Shown: positions 37,400 through 45,456, counted from the first letter of the stretch. The stretch: DNA of 64,000 nt from Chitinophagaceae bacterium (GCA_023957575.1 JAMLGU010000005.1:62001-126000), one strand, 5' to 3'. Made by a program: numbers and translations. The notes: generated by a model not told the origin, from the letters alone.

Positions 37400-38251
37400 T
37401 TATTTTAATATTCTCTTTATTTTGTTAGCATCAATAATTAATGCCTTCAAATTATGAGCATCTTCATTTTCAATATACTCTTTGAATTTGGAAAGCTGCG
37501 CAATATGCTCTTTCAACACATCTAGAATATTTTCCTTGTTTTGTAAAAAAATGGGCACCCACATACTGGAATTACTTTTTGCAAGTCTTACCGTACTTTC
37601 AAACCCTGCTGATGCAATTTCAAAAATGGCGCTTTCTACTTTCTCCTTTTCCAAAACGGTATTGGCCAGTGCAAATGATGTAATATGAGAAATATGACTC
37701 ACATAGGCTACGTGAAGGTCATGTGCTTTGGCATCCATGTATGTAATGCGCATCCCAATTTTAGTAAACATCTTTTCAACCCACTCCAAAGCATCTCTAT
37801 CACTATCTTCTTTGTTGCACAAGATTACAGCCTTGCCTTCAAAAGCCCCTCTTACTGCGGCTTTCGGACCGCTGAACTCGGTACCCCACATTGGATGGGT
37901 GGCTACATATCTTCCTCGTTTCGGGTGGCCGTTTATTGATTTTATGATATCATATTTTGTTGAGCCAAGGTCAATTACAATTTGATTGTCAATTTTATCC
38001 AGAACCTCGGGAACCAGTTTGCTTAATGTATTTACCGGCGTTGTTAATATAATCACTTCCGCCTCCGTGATTGCTTTATCAAATGGTTTTATTTCATCTA
38101 CCAATTCCTCTTCTAAGGCATCTCTGGCATTATTGGCGCTTACCTCCACTCCAATTAATTTGGAAGACAGCTTTTTCTCATGCAGTTGTAACGCCAGCGA
38201 CCCACCTATCAAGCCTACTCCAACAATTGCTATTTTTTTTCGGTTTTGCAT
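37400..38251 (-). CDS. tyrA: Prephenate dehydrogenase
   Basis: The 283-residue protein starts KIAIVGVGLIGGSLALQL (NAD-binding) and contains LTTPVNTLSKLVPEVL, IDLGSTKYDIIKSI, THPMWGTEFSGPKAAVRGAF and the histidine region HDLHVAYVSHISHITSFALANT. It oxidises prephenate to 4-hydroxyphenylpyruvate for tyrosine. It lacks a fused chorismate mutase, which lies in the adjacent gene 53 bases downstream. Upstream is the 449-base repeat-filled gap to the aminotransferase. Confidence 0.93.
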   Translation of the reverse strand: MQNRKKIAIVGVGLIGGSLALQLHEKKLSSKLIGVEVSANNARDALEEELVDEIKPFDKAITEAEVIILTTPVNTLSKLVPEVLDKIDNQIVIDLGSTKYDIIKSINGHPKRGRYVATHPMWGTEFSGPKAAVRGAFEGKAVILCNKEDSDRDALEWVEKMFTKIGMRITYMDAKAHDLHVAYVSHISHITSFALANTVLEKEKVESAIFEIASAGFESTVRLAKSNSSMWVPIFLQNKENILDVLKEHIAQLSKFKEYIENEDAHNLKALIIDANKIKRILK

Positions 38252-38700
38252 TTTTTTTGATTACAAATTACAAATTACAGATTGCTGATTATTGTTTTAA
38301 AATTTCAAATATATTTATCGTACATATCTAACGTCTAACATCTAACGTCTAACATCTAATGTCTAACACCTAATACCTAATTTCAAAATGCTGCGGCGAT
38401 TTAGGCTGTAGGCTTTAGGCCGTAAGCTTTAAGCGATTGACAATCAATAACTTACAATCTGAAACCTTAAACCTTAAACCTTGAACCTTGAACCTTAAAC
38501 CCTAAACCCTAAACCTTAAACCTTAAACCCTAAACCTTGAACCTTAAACCTTAAACCTCAAACCCTAAAGGGCTACGGCTTCGGCTGTAGGCTTTAGGCC
38601 GTAAGCCTTAAGCGATTGACAATCTGTTATCCGCAATCAGAAATCAAAAATCGCAAATCAAAAATCTGACATCTAACGTCTAACATCTAATGTCTAATAC
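38252..38700. repeat. Nested repeat array between aminotransferase and tyrA
   Basis: The 449-base gap is almost wholly repeats. From left: three TTACAAA-like units (about 38260-38281); TCTAACG/TCTAACA units (38326-38380); a 42-base element (38404-38445); about fifteen seven-base units of the CCTTAAA/CCCTAAA/CCTTGAA type (about 38462-38570); a second copy of the 42-base element (38583-38624, 41 of 42 identical); and a second TCTAACR array (38671-38705). The last array runs into the aminotransferase stop codon. The outer and inner copies form a nested direct-repeat pattern. No gene is present. Confidence 0.85.
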
Positions 38701-39852
38701 CTAACCACCTCCAATCCTCCTTATCGCCTCCTCAAACCTTTCTAAACTGCCACATAAACTAATACGTATATACCTATTGCCGGCGCTGCCAAATATTCCA
38801 CCCGGAGTTATAAACACATTTGATTGGTATAACACTTCATCGGCAATTTCGTAGCAGTCTTTATACCTGTCAGGAATTTTGGCCCAAACAAACATTCCTA
38901 CCTGATTGGTTGAATATTTACATGCCAGTAAATCCAACAATTCAAAAACTTTTTCTCTGCGTTTTCTATAGATGTTGTTTACTTCATCATGCCAATCTTT
39001 GCCAAGGCTCAAAGCCTTTGCGGCAGCCAATTGTACACCCAAAAACATACCGCTATCCATATTGCTTTTAAAACGCAGTACCTCCGTAATTCGTTTGGCA
39101 GCACCGCAAAGGACGCCCACACGCCATCCGGCCATATTGTGCGATTTGCTTAATGAATTCAACTCCAACGCTACATCTTTAGCGCCTTCGGTACTCAATA
39201 AACTAATTGGTTCTTCATTCAATATAAAACTATACGGATTATCATGCACAATCAGGATATTATGTTTTTTTGCAAATGCTATTAATTTTATAAACACATC
39301 CGAGTCGGGCTTTTGCCCGGTAGGCATCTGCGGATAGTTTACAAAAAACAATTTCACCCGGCTTAAATCCATTTTTTCAATTGCATCAAAGTCCGGCTGA
39401 TAATTATTTTCTTCTTTTAAATCATACTCCAGGCAAACACCACCTGCTATGGTAACATTGCTACGGTAGGTAGGGTATCCCGGATTGGGCACGAGCGCTG
39501 CATCTCCTTCGTTGAGGTAGGTCATACAAATATGCATGATACCCTCTTTACTGCCAATCAATGGCAATATTTCGGTATCGGGATTTAGTAGCACATCATA
39601 CCATCTTTGATACCAATCAGCAAATGCCTTTCGCAAAACAGGGCTGCCTTTATAATTCTGATAGCCGTGTGCATTAGGTTTTAATGCTTCCTCATACAGT
39701 GTTTTAATGACATCAGGATGAGGAGGCAAATCAGGGCTGCCAATGCCCAAGTTGATGATGTTTTTGCCCTGCTTGTTCAGGTCGTCTATTTCTCGCAGCT
39801 TTTGCGAAAAATAATATTCTGTTACTCCTTGTATTCTTTTTGCTATTTCCAT
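38701..39852 (-). CDS. PLP-dependent class I/II aminotransferase
   Basis: The 383-residue enzyme has the fold-type I pattern: IGSPDLPPHPDVIKTL, the PLP ring contacts NYPQMPTGQKPD and VHDNPYSFIL, the Schiff-base lysine in SLSKSHNMAGWRVG (about 232-246), and GNRYIRISLCG near the end. It is between pheA and tyrA, so transamination of phenylpyruvate and 4-hydroxyphenylpyruvate is likely. The sequence type resembles DapL/DapC- or AspC-like aminotransferases rather than TyrB. Its start lies 10 bases inside pheA (39843-39852), consistent with coupling, and it ends with TAG. Confidence 0.85.
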   Translation of the reverse strand: MEIAKRIQGVTEYYFSQKLREIDDLNKQGKNIINLGIGSPDLPPHPDVIKTLYEEALKPNAHGYQNYKGSPVLRKAFADWYQRWYDVLLNPDTEILPLIGSKEGIMHICMTYLNEGDAALVPNPGYPTYRSNVTIAGGVCLEYDLKEENNYQPDFDAIEKMDLSRVKLFFVNYPQMPTGQKPDSDVFIKLIAFAKKHNILIVHDNPYSFILNEEPISLLSTEGAKDVALELNSLSKSHNMAGWRVGVLCGAAKRITEVLRFKSNMDSGMFLGVQLAAAKALSLGKDWHDEVNNIYRKRREKVFELLDLLACKYSTNQVGMFVWAKIPDRYKDCYEIADEVLYQSNVFITPGGIFGSAGNRYIRISLCGSLERFEEAIRRIGGG

Positions 39853-40697
39853 ATTCCTTTATGATAAACTCCGTAAATTTTTAATGACTCTGTCAATGGT
39901 GTTATTTTTTCAATCACACTGTCAAATTTTTTAATGTTGTCAAATTCCATATCTGCATGAAACTGATATTTAAACTCGCTTCCAGGTATTGGAAAACTTT
40001 GCAGTTTGGATAGGTTGACTTTATGAATGGCAATAACCCCCAACACTCTGGCCAACGCACCTTCTCTGTGTGTGGTTTGAAAATTGATAGATGCCTTATT
40101 GCCGTCCACTACCGGCACAGCATCGTGAGGCCTTCTAAGAATCAAAAATCGGGTATAGTTGTTCTTCAATGTTTGAATTTTGGGAGCCAGTATCTTTAAC
40201 CCATATATTTCGGCAGCAGTACTGCTGGCTATTGCAGCAATATGTTTGCTTTTATGCCTCGCAATCAGTTTGGCGCTTAATGCAGTGTCGTCACTGTCAA
40301 CCAGTTTCCATTTGTAGCGGTCCAAAAAATCATAACATTGCTGCAAAGCCATAGTGTGCGAATGAACTTCTTTAATATCTTCGAGTTCCACATCCTTATT
40401 CACCAAGAGGTTTTGATTAATCTGCAGATATACTTCACCTGTTATTGTAAGGTTACTTGCCTGCAACAGGTTATAATTAGGTAAAATACTTCCTGCTATT
40501 GAATTTTCAATTGCCATTACACAGCCGTCAGTCCGTTTTGAATCCTTGGCTGCCTTTACCACCTCCTTAAAAGTATCACAACACTCTACAGTTACTTTTT
40601 TATTGAAGAAAATATTTGCCGCCTGCTGATGAAAACTGCCTTCATACCCTTGTATGGCCATGTGTACTGTGTCTTTGAGTTCTTTTGCTTTTACCAT
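39843..40697 (-). CDS. pheA: Prephenate dehydratase
   Basis: The 284-residue protein has the catalytic domain MAIQGYEGSFHQQAAN through ENSIAGSILPNYNLL (the Thr/Ser region) and then TRFLILRR, followed by an ACT regulatory domain (INFQTTHREGALARVLGVIAIHKVNLSKLQSFPIPG, about 205-270) for phenylalanine feedback. There is no fused chorismate mutase. It is the first structural gene of the aromatic operon. Upstream are a leader peptide and terminator (40757-40901) that should set how much polymerase reaches it. Confidence 0.94.
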   Translation of the reverse strand: MVKAKELKDTVHMAIQGYEGSFHQQAANIFFNKKVTVECCDTFKEVVKAAKDSKRTDGCVMAIENSIAGSILPNYNLLQASNLTITGEVYLQINQNLLVNKDVELEDIKEVHSHTMALQQCYDFLDRYKWKLVDSDDTALSAKLIARHKSKHIAAIASSTAAEIYGLKILAPKIQTLKNNYTRFLILRRPHDAVPVVDGNKASINFQTTHREGALARVLGVIAIHKVNLSKLQSFPIPGSEFKYQFHADMEFDNIKKFDSVIEKITPLTESLKIYGVYHKGIWK

Positions 40698-40756
40698 ATA
40701 ATATACTGCTCTAATATTTTAGAAACTTAGATGAAATAAGTATTTGATTTTATTCT

Positions 40757-40789
40757 AAAAAAAAATCCCGACCTTTTTCTGGCCGGGAT
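40757..40789 (-). terminator. Attenuator terminator upstream of pheA
   Basis: On the minus strand ATCCCGGCC (40789-40781) pairs with GGTCGGGAT (40773-40765) with loop AGAAAAA and is followed by nine T. The G-U pair makes the hairpin complete only on the minus strand, so it is meant for the pheA transcript. It lies about 60 bases before pheA and 28 bases after the leader ORF stop. Confidence 0.85.
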
Positions 40790-40843
40790 TTTTATGTTGA
40801 TTTGTTCACAATAATAATTATTTCAACAAAAGCATTCCCGGCC
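40781..40843 (-). promoter_or_regulatory. Antiterminator pairing in the aromatic operon leader
   Basis: GGCCGGGA at 40843-40836 (codons 20-22 of the leader peptide) is exactly complementary to the terminator 5' arm TCCCGGCC at 40788-40781. The 8-bp pairing excludes the terminator. This is the arrangement of a classical amino-acid attenuator. Confidence 0.75.
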
Positions 40844-40901
40844 TCATTCTAAAATAATAGAAGCTAAAATAAAACCAGTTATAAAAACGATTTGCTTTCA
40901 T
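40818..40901 (-). CDS. Aromatic-rich leader peptide (27 residues)
   Basis: The 28-codon frame (ATG at 40901-40899, TAA at 40820-40818) encodes a peptide in which residues 6-17 hold ten aromatic residues: Phe at 6, 10, 12, 14, 17; Tyr at 7, 11, 15, 16; Trp at 9 (FYNWFYFSFYYF). It is located between a promoter and a terminator upstream of the aromatic operon. A low Phe-tRNA or Tyr-tRNA supply would stall the ribosome in this run, freeing the downstream GGCCGGGA segment to form the antiterminator. It is too short to have been listed in ordinary gene calls. Confidence 0.85.
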   Translation of the reverse strand: MKANRFYNWFYFSFYYFRMRPGMLLLK

Positions 40902-40909
40902 TGATGCGT

Positions 40910-40917
40910 CAAATATA
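40910..40917 (-). promoter_or_regulatory. -7 promoter element of the aromatic operon
   Basis: On the minus strand TATATTTG (40917-40910) matches TAnnTTTG. The leader ATG starts only 8 bases later, so the 5' untranslated part would be very short or absent. The -33 region is only T-rich. Confidence 0.5.
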
Positions 40918-41016
40918 GAAATATTTTTTTAATGGGAAATTTATTTTTTATGTTTTTATAAAAAAATTTTCGGTAAGTATCATCTTTTTGCAGGAAATCT
41001 GTGGTATTAACCCATC

Positions 41017-41040
41017 AAAAAAAGCTGTCTTTTGACAGCC
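41017..41040 (-). terminator. Terminator after nusG
   Basis: On the minus strand GGCTGTC, loop AAAA, GACAGCT, then seven T (41040-41017) form a compact intrinsic terminator 26 bases after the nusG stop. It separates nusG from the aromatic leader. Confidence 0.85.
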
Positions 41041-41066
41041 TTTTAAATATTTTTAAGATTATTTTT

Positions 41067-41657
41067 CTACATTACTTTCTCAACCTGCATATAGCTGAGT
41101 TCAACCGGAGTAGATCTTCCAAAGATTTTTACGGTTACTTTCAATTTCTTTTTTTCATCATTAACTTCCTCAATCACTCCATTGAAATCATTAAACGGGC
41201 CTTCTACTATTTTAATGGTTTCGCCCACAATATACGGCTCGGCCATACTCATTCCACCGGCTTCGGCCATTTCATCCATTCTACCCAGCATTTTGTTTAC
41301 CTCTGCTTTGCGTAGCGCTATTGGGTTTTCTTTACCTAAGAAATGAATAACACTATTGGTGTGAACAATGAGGTCTCTCAGGTCGTCGCTCATTTTTCCA
41401 TCTACCACTTCTACCATTACATAGCCGGGATAATAGTTTCTTTCACGCATTACTTTTTTACCGTTTTGCACCTTATATACTTTTTCTACCGGTAAAAAAA
41501 CCTGCATGACAGCTTTACTAAAATTGCTGCGAGAAATTTCTTTATCCAAATACTCCTTCACTTTACGTTCTTTTCCACTCACCACACGCAGCACATACCA
41601 TTTGGTTTCCTGTTGTGGTACTTCGGGAGTATTTGTATCTACACTGTTATTTTCCAT
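41067..41657 (-). CDS. nusG: Transcription termination/antitermination factor NusG
   Basis: The 196-residue protein has the NGN domain (ETKWYVLRVVSGKERKVKEYL, FLPVEKVYKVQNGKKVMRERNYYPGYVMVE) and a KOW domain (GETIKIVEGPFNDFNGVIEEVNDEKKKLKVTVKIFGRSTPVELSYMQVEKV). It binds RNA polymerase and Rho or S10. It is 8 bases after secE. It is followed by a strong terminator instead of the usual rplK, and then by the aromatic operon leader. Confidence 0.95.
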   Translation of the reverse strand: MENNSVDTNTPEVPQQETKWYVLRVVSGKERKVKEYLDKEISRSNFSKAVMQVFLPVEKVYKVQNGKKVMRERNYYPGYVMVEVVDGKMSDDLRDLIVHTNSVIHFLGKENPIALRKAEVNKMLGRMDEMAEAGGMSMAEPYIVGETIKIVEGPFNDFNGVIEEVNDEKKKLKVTVKIFGRSTPVELSYMQVEKVM

Positions 41658-41665
41658 TGTCTCTA

Positions 41666-41863
41666 TTAACTATACAGCATTTTGTACAAAAAGTTCAGAG
41701 CGCCACCTGCAATGAAATCCATCAGCCATAAAATGACTGCCAGAATAATTGTGGCTACCAGAACAATCATGGTGGACTGTTGTAACTGTTCCCAATCGGG
41801 CCAGGTTACTTTATTGACCAGTTCTTTATAGCTGTCCTTTAGGTGTTGTAAAAATTTATTCAT
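41666..41863 (-). CDS. secE: Preprotein translocase subunit SecE
   Basis: The 65-residue protein has the short SecE form: an amphipathic N-terminal helix (FLQHLKDSYKELVNKVTWPDWEQLQQST), and one transmembrane helix (MIVLVATIILAVILWLMDFIAGG). TWPDWEQLQQST is the conserved hinge before the membrane helix. It is part of the SecYEG channel. It lies between tRNA-Trp and nusG, the expected order. Confidence 0.93.
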   Translation of the reverse strand: MNKFLQHLKDSYKELVNKVTWPDWEQLQQSTMIVLVATIILAVILWLMDFIAGGALNFLYKMLYS

Positions 41864-41883
41864 TTTTAAACTTTTAACAAGAG

Positions 41884-41954
41884 CACGGGCAGAGAGATTC
41901 GAACTCCCATCAACGGTTTTGGAGACCGCTATTCTGCCGTTGAACTATGCCCGT
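41884..41954 (-). tRNA. tRNA-Trp (anticodon CCA)
   Basis: The acceptor stem ACGGGCA/TGCCCGT and anticodon loop CTCCAAA are seen on the minus strand, with T-loop GTTCGAATC. The CCA tail is not encoded. It lies between tuf and secE. Confidence 0.95.
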
Positions 41955-41957
41955 AAG

Positions 41958-41998
41958 AAAATTAGCTAATTAGCAATTTTCGCCAATTAGCTAATTTT
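41958..41998. repeat. Perfect 14-bp inverted repeat between tuf and tRNA-Trp
   Basis: AAAATTAGCTAATT (41958-41971) and AATTAGCTAATTTT (41985-41998) flank a 13-base loop. Each arm also contains the self-palindrome AATTAGCTAATT. With only four T after it on the minus strand it is a weak terminator at best; it may be a cleavage or attenuation site between tuf and the tRNA. Confidence 0.7.
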
Positions 41999-42019
41999 AT
42001 TTCTTGAATTTATTAATTC

Positions 42020-43207
42020 TTATTTAATGATCTCTGTAACCTGACCGGCGCCTACTGTACGGCCACCTTCGCGGATAGCGAATTTAAGACCTTTTTCCAT
42101 TGCAATAGGAGTAATCAGTTTCACTGTCAGTGAAGTATTATCGCCAGGCATTATCATTTCAGTTCCTTCGGGTAAAGAACATTCTCCGGTTACGTCTGTA
42201 GTACGGAAATAGAACTGAGGACGATATTTGTTGAAGAATGGAGTGTGACGTCCACCTTCTTCTTTACTCAACACGTAAACTTCACATTTAAATTCAGTAT
42301 GCGGAGTAATAGAACCTGGTTTACATATAATCATACCGCGACGGATATCATTTTTGTCAATACCACGTAATAACAAACCTGCATTATCACCGGCTTCACC
42401 TTCGTCAAGGATTTTGCGGAACATTTCTACACCGGTAACAGTAGAAGTAAGTGGTTTTTCCATCAAACCAACGATTTCTACAGGTTCACCGGTTTTGATT
42501 CTGCCTCTTTCGATACGACCTGTAGCCACTGTACCACGACCGGTAATTGAGAATACGTCTTCAACACTCATCAGGAATGGAAGATCTACTGCACGTGCAG
42601 GAAGCGGGATGTAGCTGTCAACAGCGTCCATCAATTCCTCAACGGTTTTAACCCATTTTTCTTCACCGGCCAAAGCGCCTGATGCAGAACCTTTAATAAT
42701 GGGTACATTATCGCCATCAAATCCTTGCTTAGACAGTTCTTCACGAATTTCCATTTCTACTAAGTCTAACAATTCAGGATCGTCCACTAAGTCAACTTTG
42801 TTCATATACACTACCATACGAGGTACACCTACCTGACGAGCCAACAGGATGTGCTCTTTGGTTTGAGGCATCGGACCATCAGTAGCAGCAACTACTAAGA
42901 TAGCGCCATCCATCTGGGCAGCGCCCGTAATCATATTTTTTACATAGTCAGCGTGACCAGGACAATCCACGTGAGCATAGTGACGATTTTCTGTTTGATA
43001 CTCAACGTGTGCAGTATTAATAGTAATACCTCTTTCTTTTTCTTCAGGTGCACCATCAATATCGTCATACTTTGCAGCTTTAGCCAAACCCTTCTGAGAA
43101 AGGATGCTGGTAATTGCAGCAGTCAAAGTAGTCTTGCCATGGTCAACGTGACCAATGGTGCCAATGTTTACGTGGGGTTTCTCCCTCTTAAAGGTCTCTT
43201 TTGACAT
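42020..43207 (-). CDS. tuf: Elongation factor Tu
   Basis: The 395-residue GTPase starts [23 protein letters not shown] (P-loop) with [14 protein letters not shown] (switch I, Thr), [14 protein letters not shown] (G3), NKVD (G4) and GSASG (G5), followed by two beta domains ending [16 protein letters not shown]. It brings aminoacyl-tRNA to the ribosome. It is embedded in a tRNA cluster: Thr-Tyr-Gly-Thr upstream and Trp downstream, the usual arrangement. Confidence 0.98.
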   Translation of the reverse strand: MSKETFKREKPHVNIGTIGHVDHGKTTLTAAITSILSQKGLAKAAKYDDIDGAPEEKERGITINTAHVEYQTENRHYAHVDCPGHADYVKNMITGAAQMDGAILVVAATDGPMPQTKEHILLARQVGVPRMVVYMNKVDLVDDPELLDLVEMEIREELSKQGFDGDNVPIIKGSASGALAGEEKWVKTVEELMDAVDSYIPLPARAVDLPFLMSVEDVFSITGRGTVATGRIERGRIKTGEPVEIVGLMEKPLTSTVTGVEMFRKILDEGEAGDNAGLLLRGIDKNDIRRGMIICKPGSITPHTEFKCEVYVLSKEEGGRHTPFFNKYRPQFYFRTTDVTGECSLPEGTEMIMPGDNTSLTVKLITPIAMEKGLKFAIREGGRTVGAGQVTEIIK

Positions 43208-43292
43208 TGTTATAGATTTTTAATTGTTTTTATAAATATTTAAATATATATATATCAGCTATTATGCCGATAAAATTCCTGCAACCGGATTG

Positions 43293-43364
<72 letters not shown>

Positions 43365-43468
43365 TTGTTACTTCTTCTTTTTCAACGCTTAGCTCCTGTG
43401 TAGCTCAGCTCTTTTATATCAAATATCTTTTGTTGCCCGAAAGTTTATCTCAAAACAACTTATTACTG

Positions 43469-43541
43469 AGCGGGAGACGAGGCTCGAACTCGCCACCTAT
43501 AGCTTGGAAGGCTATCGCTCTACCAAATGAGCTACTCCCGC
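43469..43541 (-). tRNA. tRNA-Gly (anticodon TCC)
   Basis: Acceptor GCGGGAG/CTCCCGC and loop CCTTCCAAG give anticodon TCC. Second member of the four-tRNA group from the tuf side. Confidence 0.95.
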
Positions 43542-43571
43542 TTGATAATTTCAAATATATCTAAGATCTTG

Positions 43572-43654
43572 TGGGCAAGGATGGATTCGAACCACCGAAC
43601 TCCGAAGAGGACAGATTTACAGTCTGTTGCCGTTGGCCACTTGGCTACTTGCCC
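43572..43654 (-). tRNA. tRNA-Tyr (anticodon GTA)
   Basis: Acceptor GGGCAAG/CTTGCCC, anticodon loop ACTGTAAAT (GTA), and a long variable arm, as usual for bacterial tRNA-Tyr (83 bases). Confidence 0.95.
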
Positions 43655-43662
43655 TAAAATTG

Positions 43663-43735
43663 AGCCGAAGAAGGGAGTCGAACCCGCGACCTGCTGATTA
43701 CAAATCAGCTGCTCTACCAACTGAGCTACTTCGGC
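43663..43735 (-). tRNA. tRNA-Thr (anticodon TGT)
   Basis: Acceptor GCCGAAG/CTTCGGC and anticodon loop TTTGTAA give TGT. It is the first tRNA of the transcript. Confidence 0.94.
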
Positions 43736-44029
43736 TTATTTTTAAAGAACTTCCTTATTTTTGGACAAATTATACCTCCCCAAAAATTTTGGAAGGCAAA
43801 GGTAAGGGAATTTCCTAAAGTTAAAAAATCCTTTCCATCTTTTTTTTTAAAATTCCCAATTGCAAAGATAATTTTACTTTCAAACGTGGTTTTTCGATAA
43901 TAAATGTTAACCTAATCCTAATTGTATCTTTATTATTGGTACGCAATTATGACCACAATATTGAAACCATAAGCAACCCAAACGAACAAAAAAGCGAAGA
44001 ATCCAAAGATATTGCAAATTCTTGGGCAT
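43736..44029. other. Spacer upstream of the tRNA-tuf operon
   Basis: The spacer holds a TACCTTTG -7 element for the minus-strand tRNA operon (43804-43797) about 60 bases before the first tRNA. I see no other feature and no coding frame in it. Confidence 0.55.
43797..43804 (-). promoter_or_regulatory. -7 promoter element of the tRNA-tuf operon
   Basis: TACCTTTG on the minus strand, exact match to TAnnTTTG, with a T-rich but not specific -33 region. Confidence 0.5.
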
Positions 44030-44054
44030 AAAAAAGCCCCACCGAAGCGAGGCT
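44030..44054 (-). terminator. Terminator after hpf
   Basis: On the minus strand AGCCTCGC (44054-44047), tetraloop TTCG, GTGGGGCT (44042-44035), then T-run. It is a stable tetraloop intrinsic terminator, 7 bases after the hpf stop. Confidence 0.88.
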
Positions 44055-44061
44055 GTTATAA

Positions 44062-44361
44062 TTAGGCTATCATTTTCTCTTTTCGTCTTTTTACCTGATT
44101 TACAAGTGAATCAAAAGCACTGTCAAAGGATTCTTCAAAGGATTTGCTGGTGCATTTCACAAAAAAATTATGCCCCGGCACATGCACTTTAATTTCTACT
44201 ACTTTGTCTTTAATGGTGTGTACCACGTTGTCTAACCTTAGGAACACATAGGACTCGATAATCCGATCATGAAACGTGTTGAGTTTTTCCATCTTGCGAT
44301 TTACAAAATCCATCAACTTTTTGTCTGCGTCAAAATTAACCGTTTGAATGTTCACATTCAT
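44062..44361 (-). CDS. hpf: Ribosome hibernation-promoting factor (HPF/RaiA family)
   Basis: The 99-residue protein has the short HPF fold: MNVNIQTVNFDADKKLMDFVNRKMEKLNTFHDRI, EIKVHVPGHNFFVKCTSKSFEESFDSAFDSLVNQVKRRKEK. It binds the 30S decoding region in stationary phase. It lacks the C-terminal dimerisation domain of long HPF. The single gene ends in a TTCG-loop terminator. Confidence 0.9.
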   Translation of the reverse strand: MNVNIQTVNFDADKKLMDFVNRKMEKLNTFHDRIIESYVFLRLDNVVHTIKDKVVEIKVHVPGHNFFVKCTSKSFEESFDSAFDSLVNQVKRRKEKMIA

Positions 44362-44493
44362 AATTGTTTCATTTAAAAAGTGAATAATCTTATTAAAAAG
44401 CTATTTCAAAGAGCTTTAATCTTTCGATTTAAAGTTACGCATTAATAACTTTTTTCCAAAATAAATAATACCTAATTTTTTTTTAAATTTTTC

Positions 44494-45402
44494 TCAGGAT
44501 TTGGGATGCGCTTTTTTGTACACCTCTTTGAGTTTTTCAATGGTGTTATGAGTATAAACCTGTGTAGCGGCAAGGCTGGAATGTCCCAAAAGCTCCTTCA
44601 CTGCATTTATATCAGCGCCTTTATTCATCAAATGGGTGGCAAAACTATGCCTTAACACATGAGGGCTTTTTTTATCAAGTGTAGGTATAGTTGATAACTG
44701 CTTGTTTATCAATAGGTAAGCATATTTTGGGTATAATTTTTTTCCCTTTTCGGTTACCAGTAGTTCTTCAGCATATTCGGCAAATTCTTTTCTTTTAAGA
44801 GCGCAATAGGTTTCAATTGACTTCAAAGTGTCATTAGTTAAAGGAATTATCCGCTCCTTATTTCCCTTACCCAGCACTTTTATCTGCCTCCTTTTGATAT
44901 CAACCTGAGACTCTTTCAATCCAATCAGTTCACTCAAACGCATTCCGGTTACATAAAACAACTCGGTGAGCAAGCCCGCATTGAGTATTTTCCAGTGATT
45001 TTCACCTTCAAAAGCCTCTTTGTTGGATTGCAATTTTTCTATATCGGTTTCCTTCAAAAAAGAAGGCAGCCTTTTGTTAGCCTTTGGAGAAACTACTTTT
45101 GTCATTGGATTTGTTTCCAACTCACCGGTTTTAATCAGGTATTTGAAAAAAGACTTTAAAGTAGAGATTTTTCGGTTAATGCTGCGCGAACTAATATTTT
45201 CATCCTTAAGCCGGGCTAACCAGCTTCTTACAAACTGATAACTGATTGCTGAAGGACTATTTATCTGATACGTTTGTGATAAAAAATCCCAAAAATCAGT
45301 CAAATCATTTTGGTAAGCAATAATAGTATGCTCCGAAAACCTCTTTTCAAACTTCAGATAGTTGATAAACAATTGAATATAATGCCGATAATCTGTATGC
45401 AT
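44494..45402 (-). CDS. Tyrosine recombinase XerC/XerD
   Basis: I use the ATG at 45402 (MHTDYRHY); a longer TTG frame to 45450 would read through the rpsU terminator. The 302-residue protein has an N-terminal core-binding domain (FINYLKFEKRFSEHTIIAYQNDL), then catalytic residues in TGMRLSELIGL (first Arg), KGNKERIIPL (Lys), HVLRHSFATHLMNKGADINAVKELLGHSSLAATQVYTHN (His-x-x-Arg, His, and nucleophile Tyr). It is an Xer-type chromosome dimer resolution recombinase; no phage or integron genes lie nearby. Its start codon touches the T-run of the rpsU terminator. Confidence 0.9.
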   Translation of the reverse strand: MHTDYRHYIQLFINYLKFEKRFSEHTIIAYQNDLTDFWDFLSQTYQINSPSAISYQFVRSWLARLKDENISSRSINRKISTLKSFFKYLIKTGELETNPMTKVVSPKANKRLPSFLKETDIEKLQSNKEAFEGENHWKILNAGLLTELFYVTGMRLSELIGLKESQVDIKRRQIKVLGKGNKERIIPLTNDTLKSIETYCALKRKEFAEYAEELLVTEKGKKLYPKYAYLLINKQLSTIPTLDKKSPHVLRHSFATHLMNKGADINAVKELLGHSSLAATQVYTHNTIEKLKEVYKKAHPKS

Positions 45403-45429
45403 AAAAAAAGCTCCAAATATTTTGGAGCT
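45403..45429 (-). terminator. rpsU terminator abutting the xer start codon
   Basis: On the minus strand AGCTCCAAA (45429-45421), loop ATA, TTTGGAGCT (45417-45409), then seven T (45409-45403) make a perfect 9-bp stem. The ATG of the recombinase begins at the next base, 45402. Confidence 0.9.
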
Positions 45430-45456
45430 ACAATTATATATAAAAAACAAAAAACT

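Noticed and set aside
38462..38570. Heptamer array that could be mistaken for a CRISPR or a telomere-like repeat (CCCTAAA)
   Set aside because: Units are seven bases with no spacers and vary at several positions; no cas genes are near, and the DNA is internal to a chromosome operon.
40757..40789. Hairpin first taken as a plain nusG terminator
   Set aside because: nusG has its own terminator at 41017-41040; this second hairpin lies after the leader peptide and has a perfect alternative pairing within it.
44494..45402. Tyrosine recombinase as sign of a prophage or integrative element
   Set aside because: Sequence has the full Xer pattern and neighbours are core genes (rpsU, hpf); no phage genes, no attachment-site duplication seen at the nearby tRNAs.
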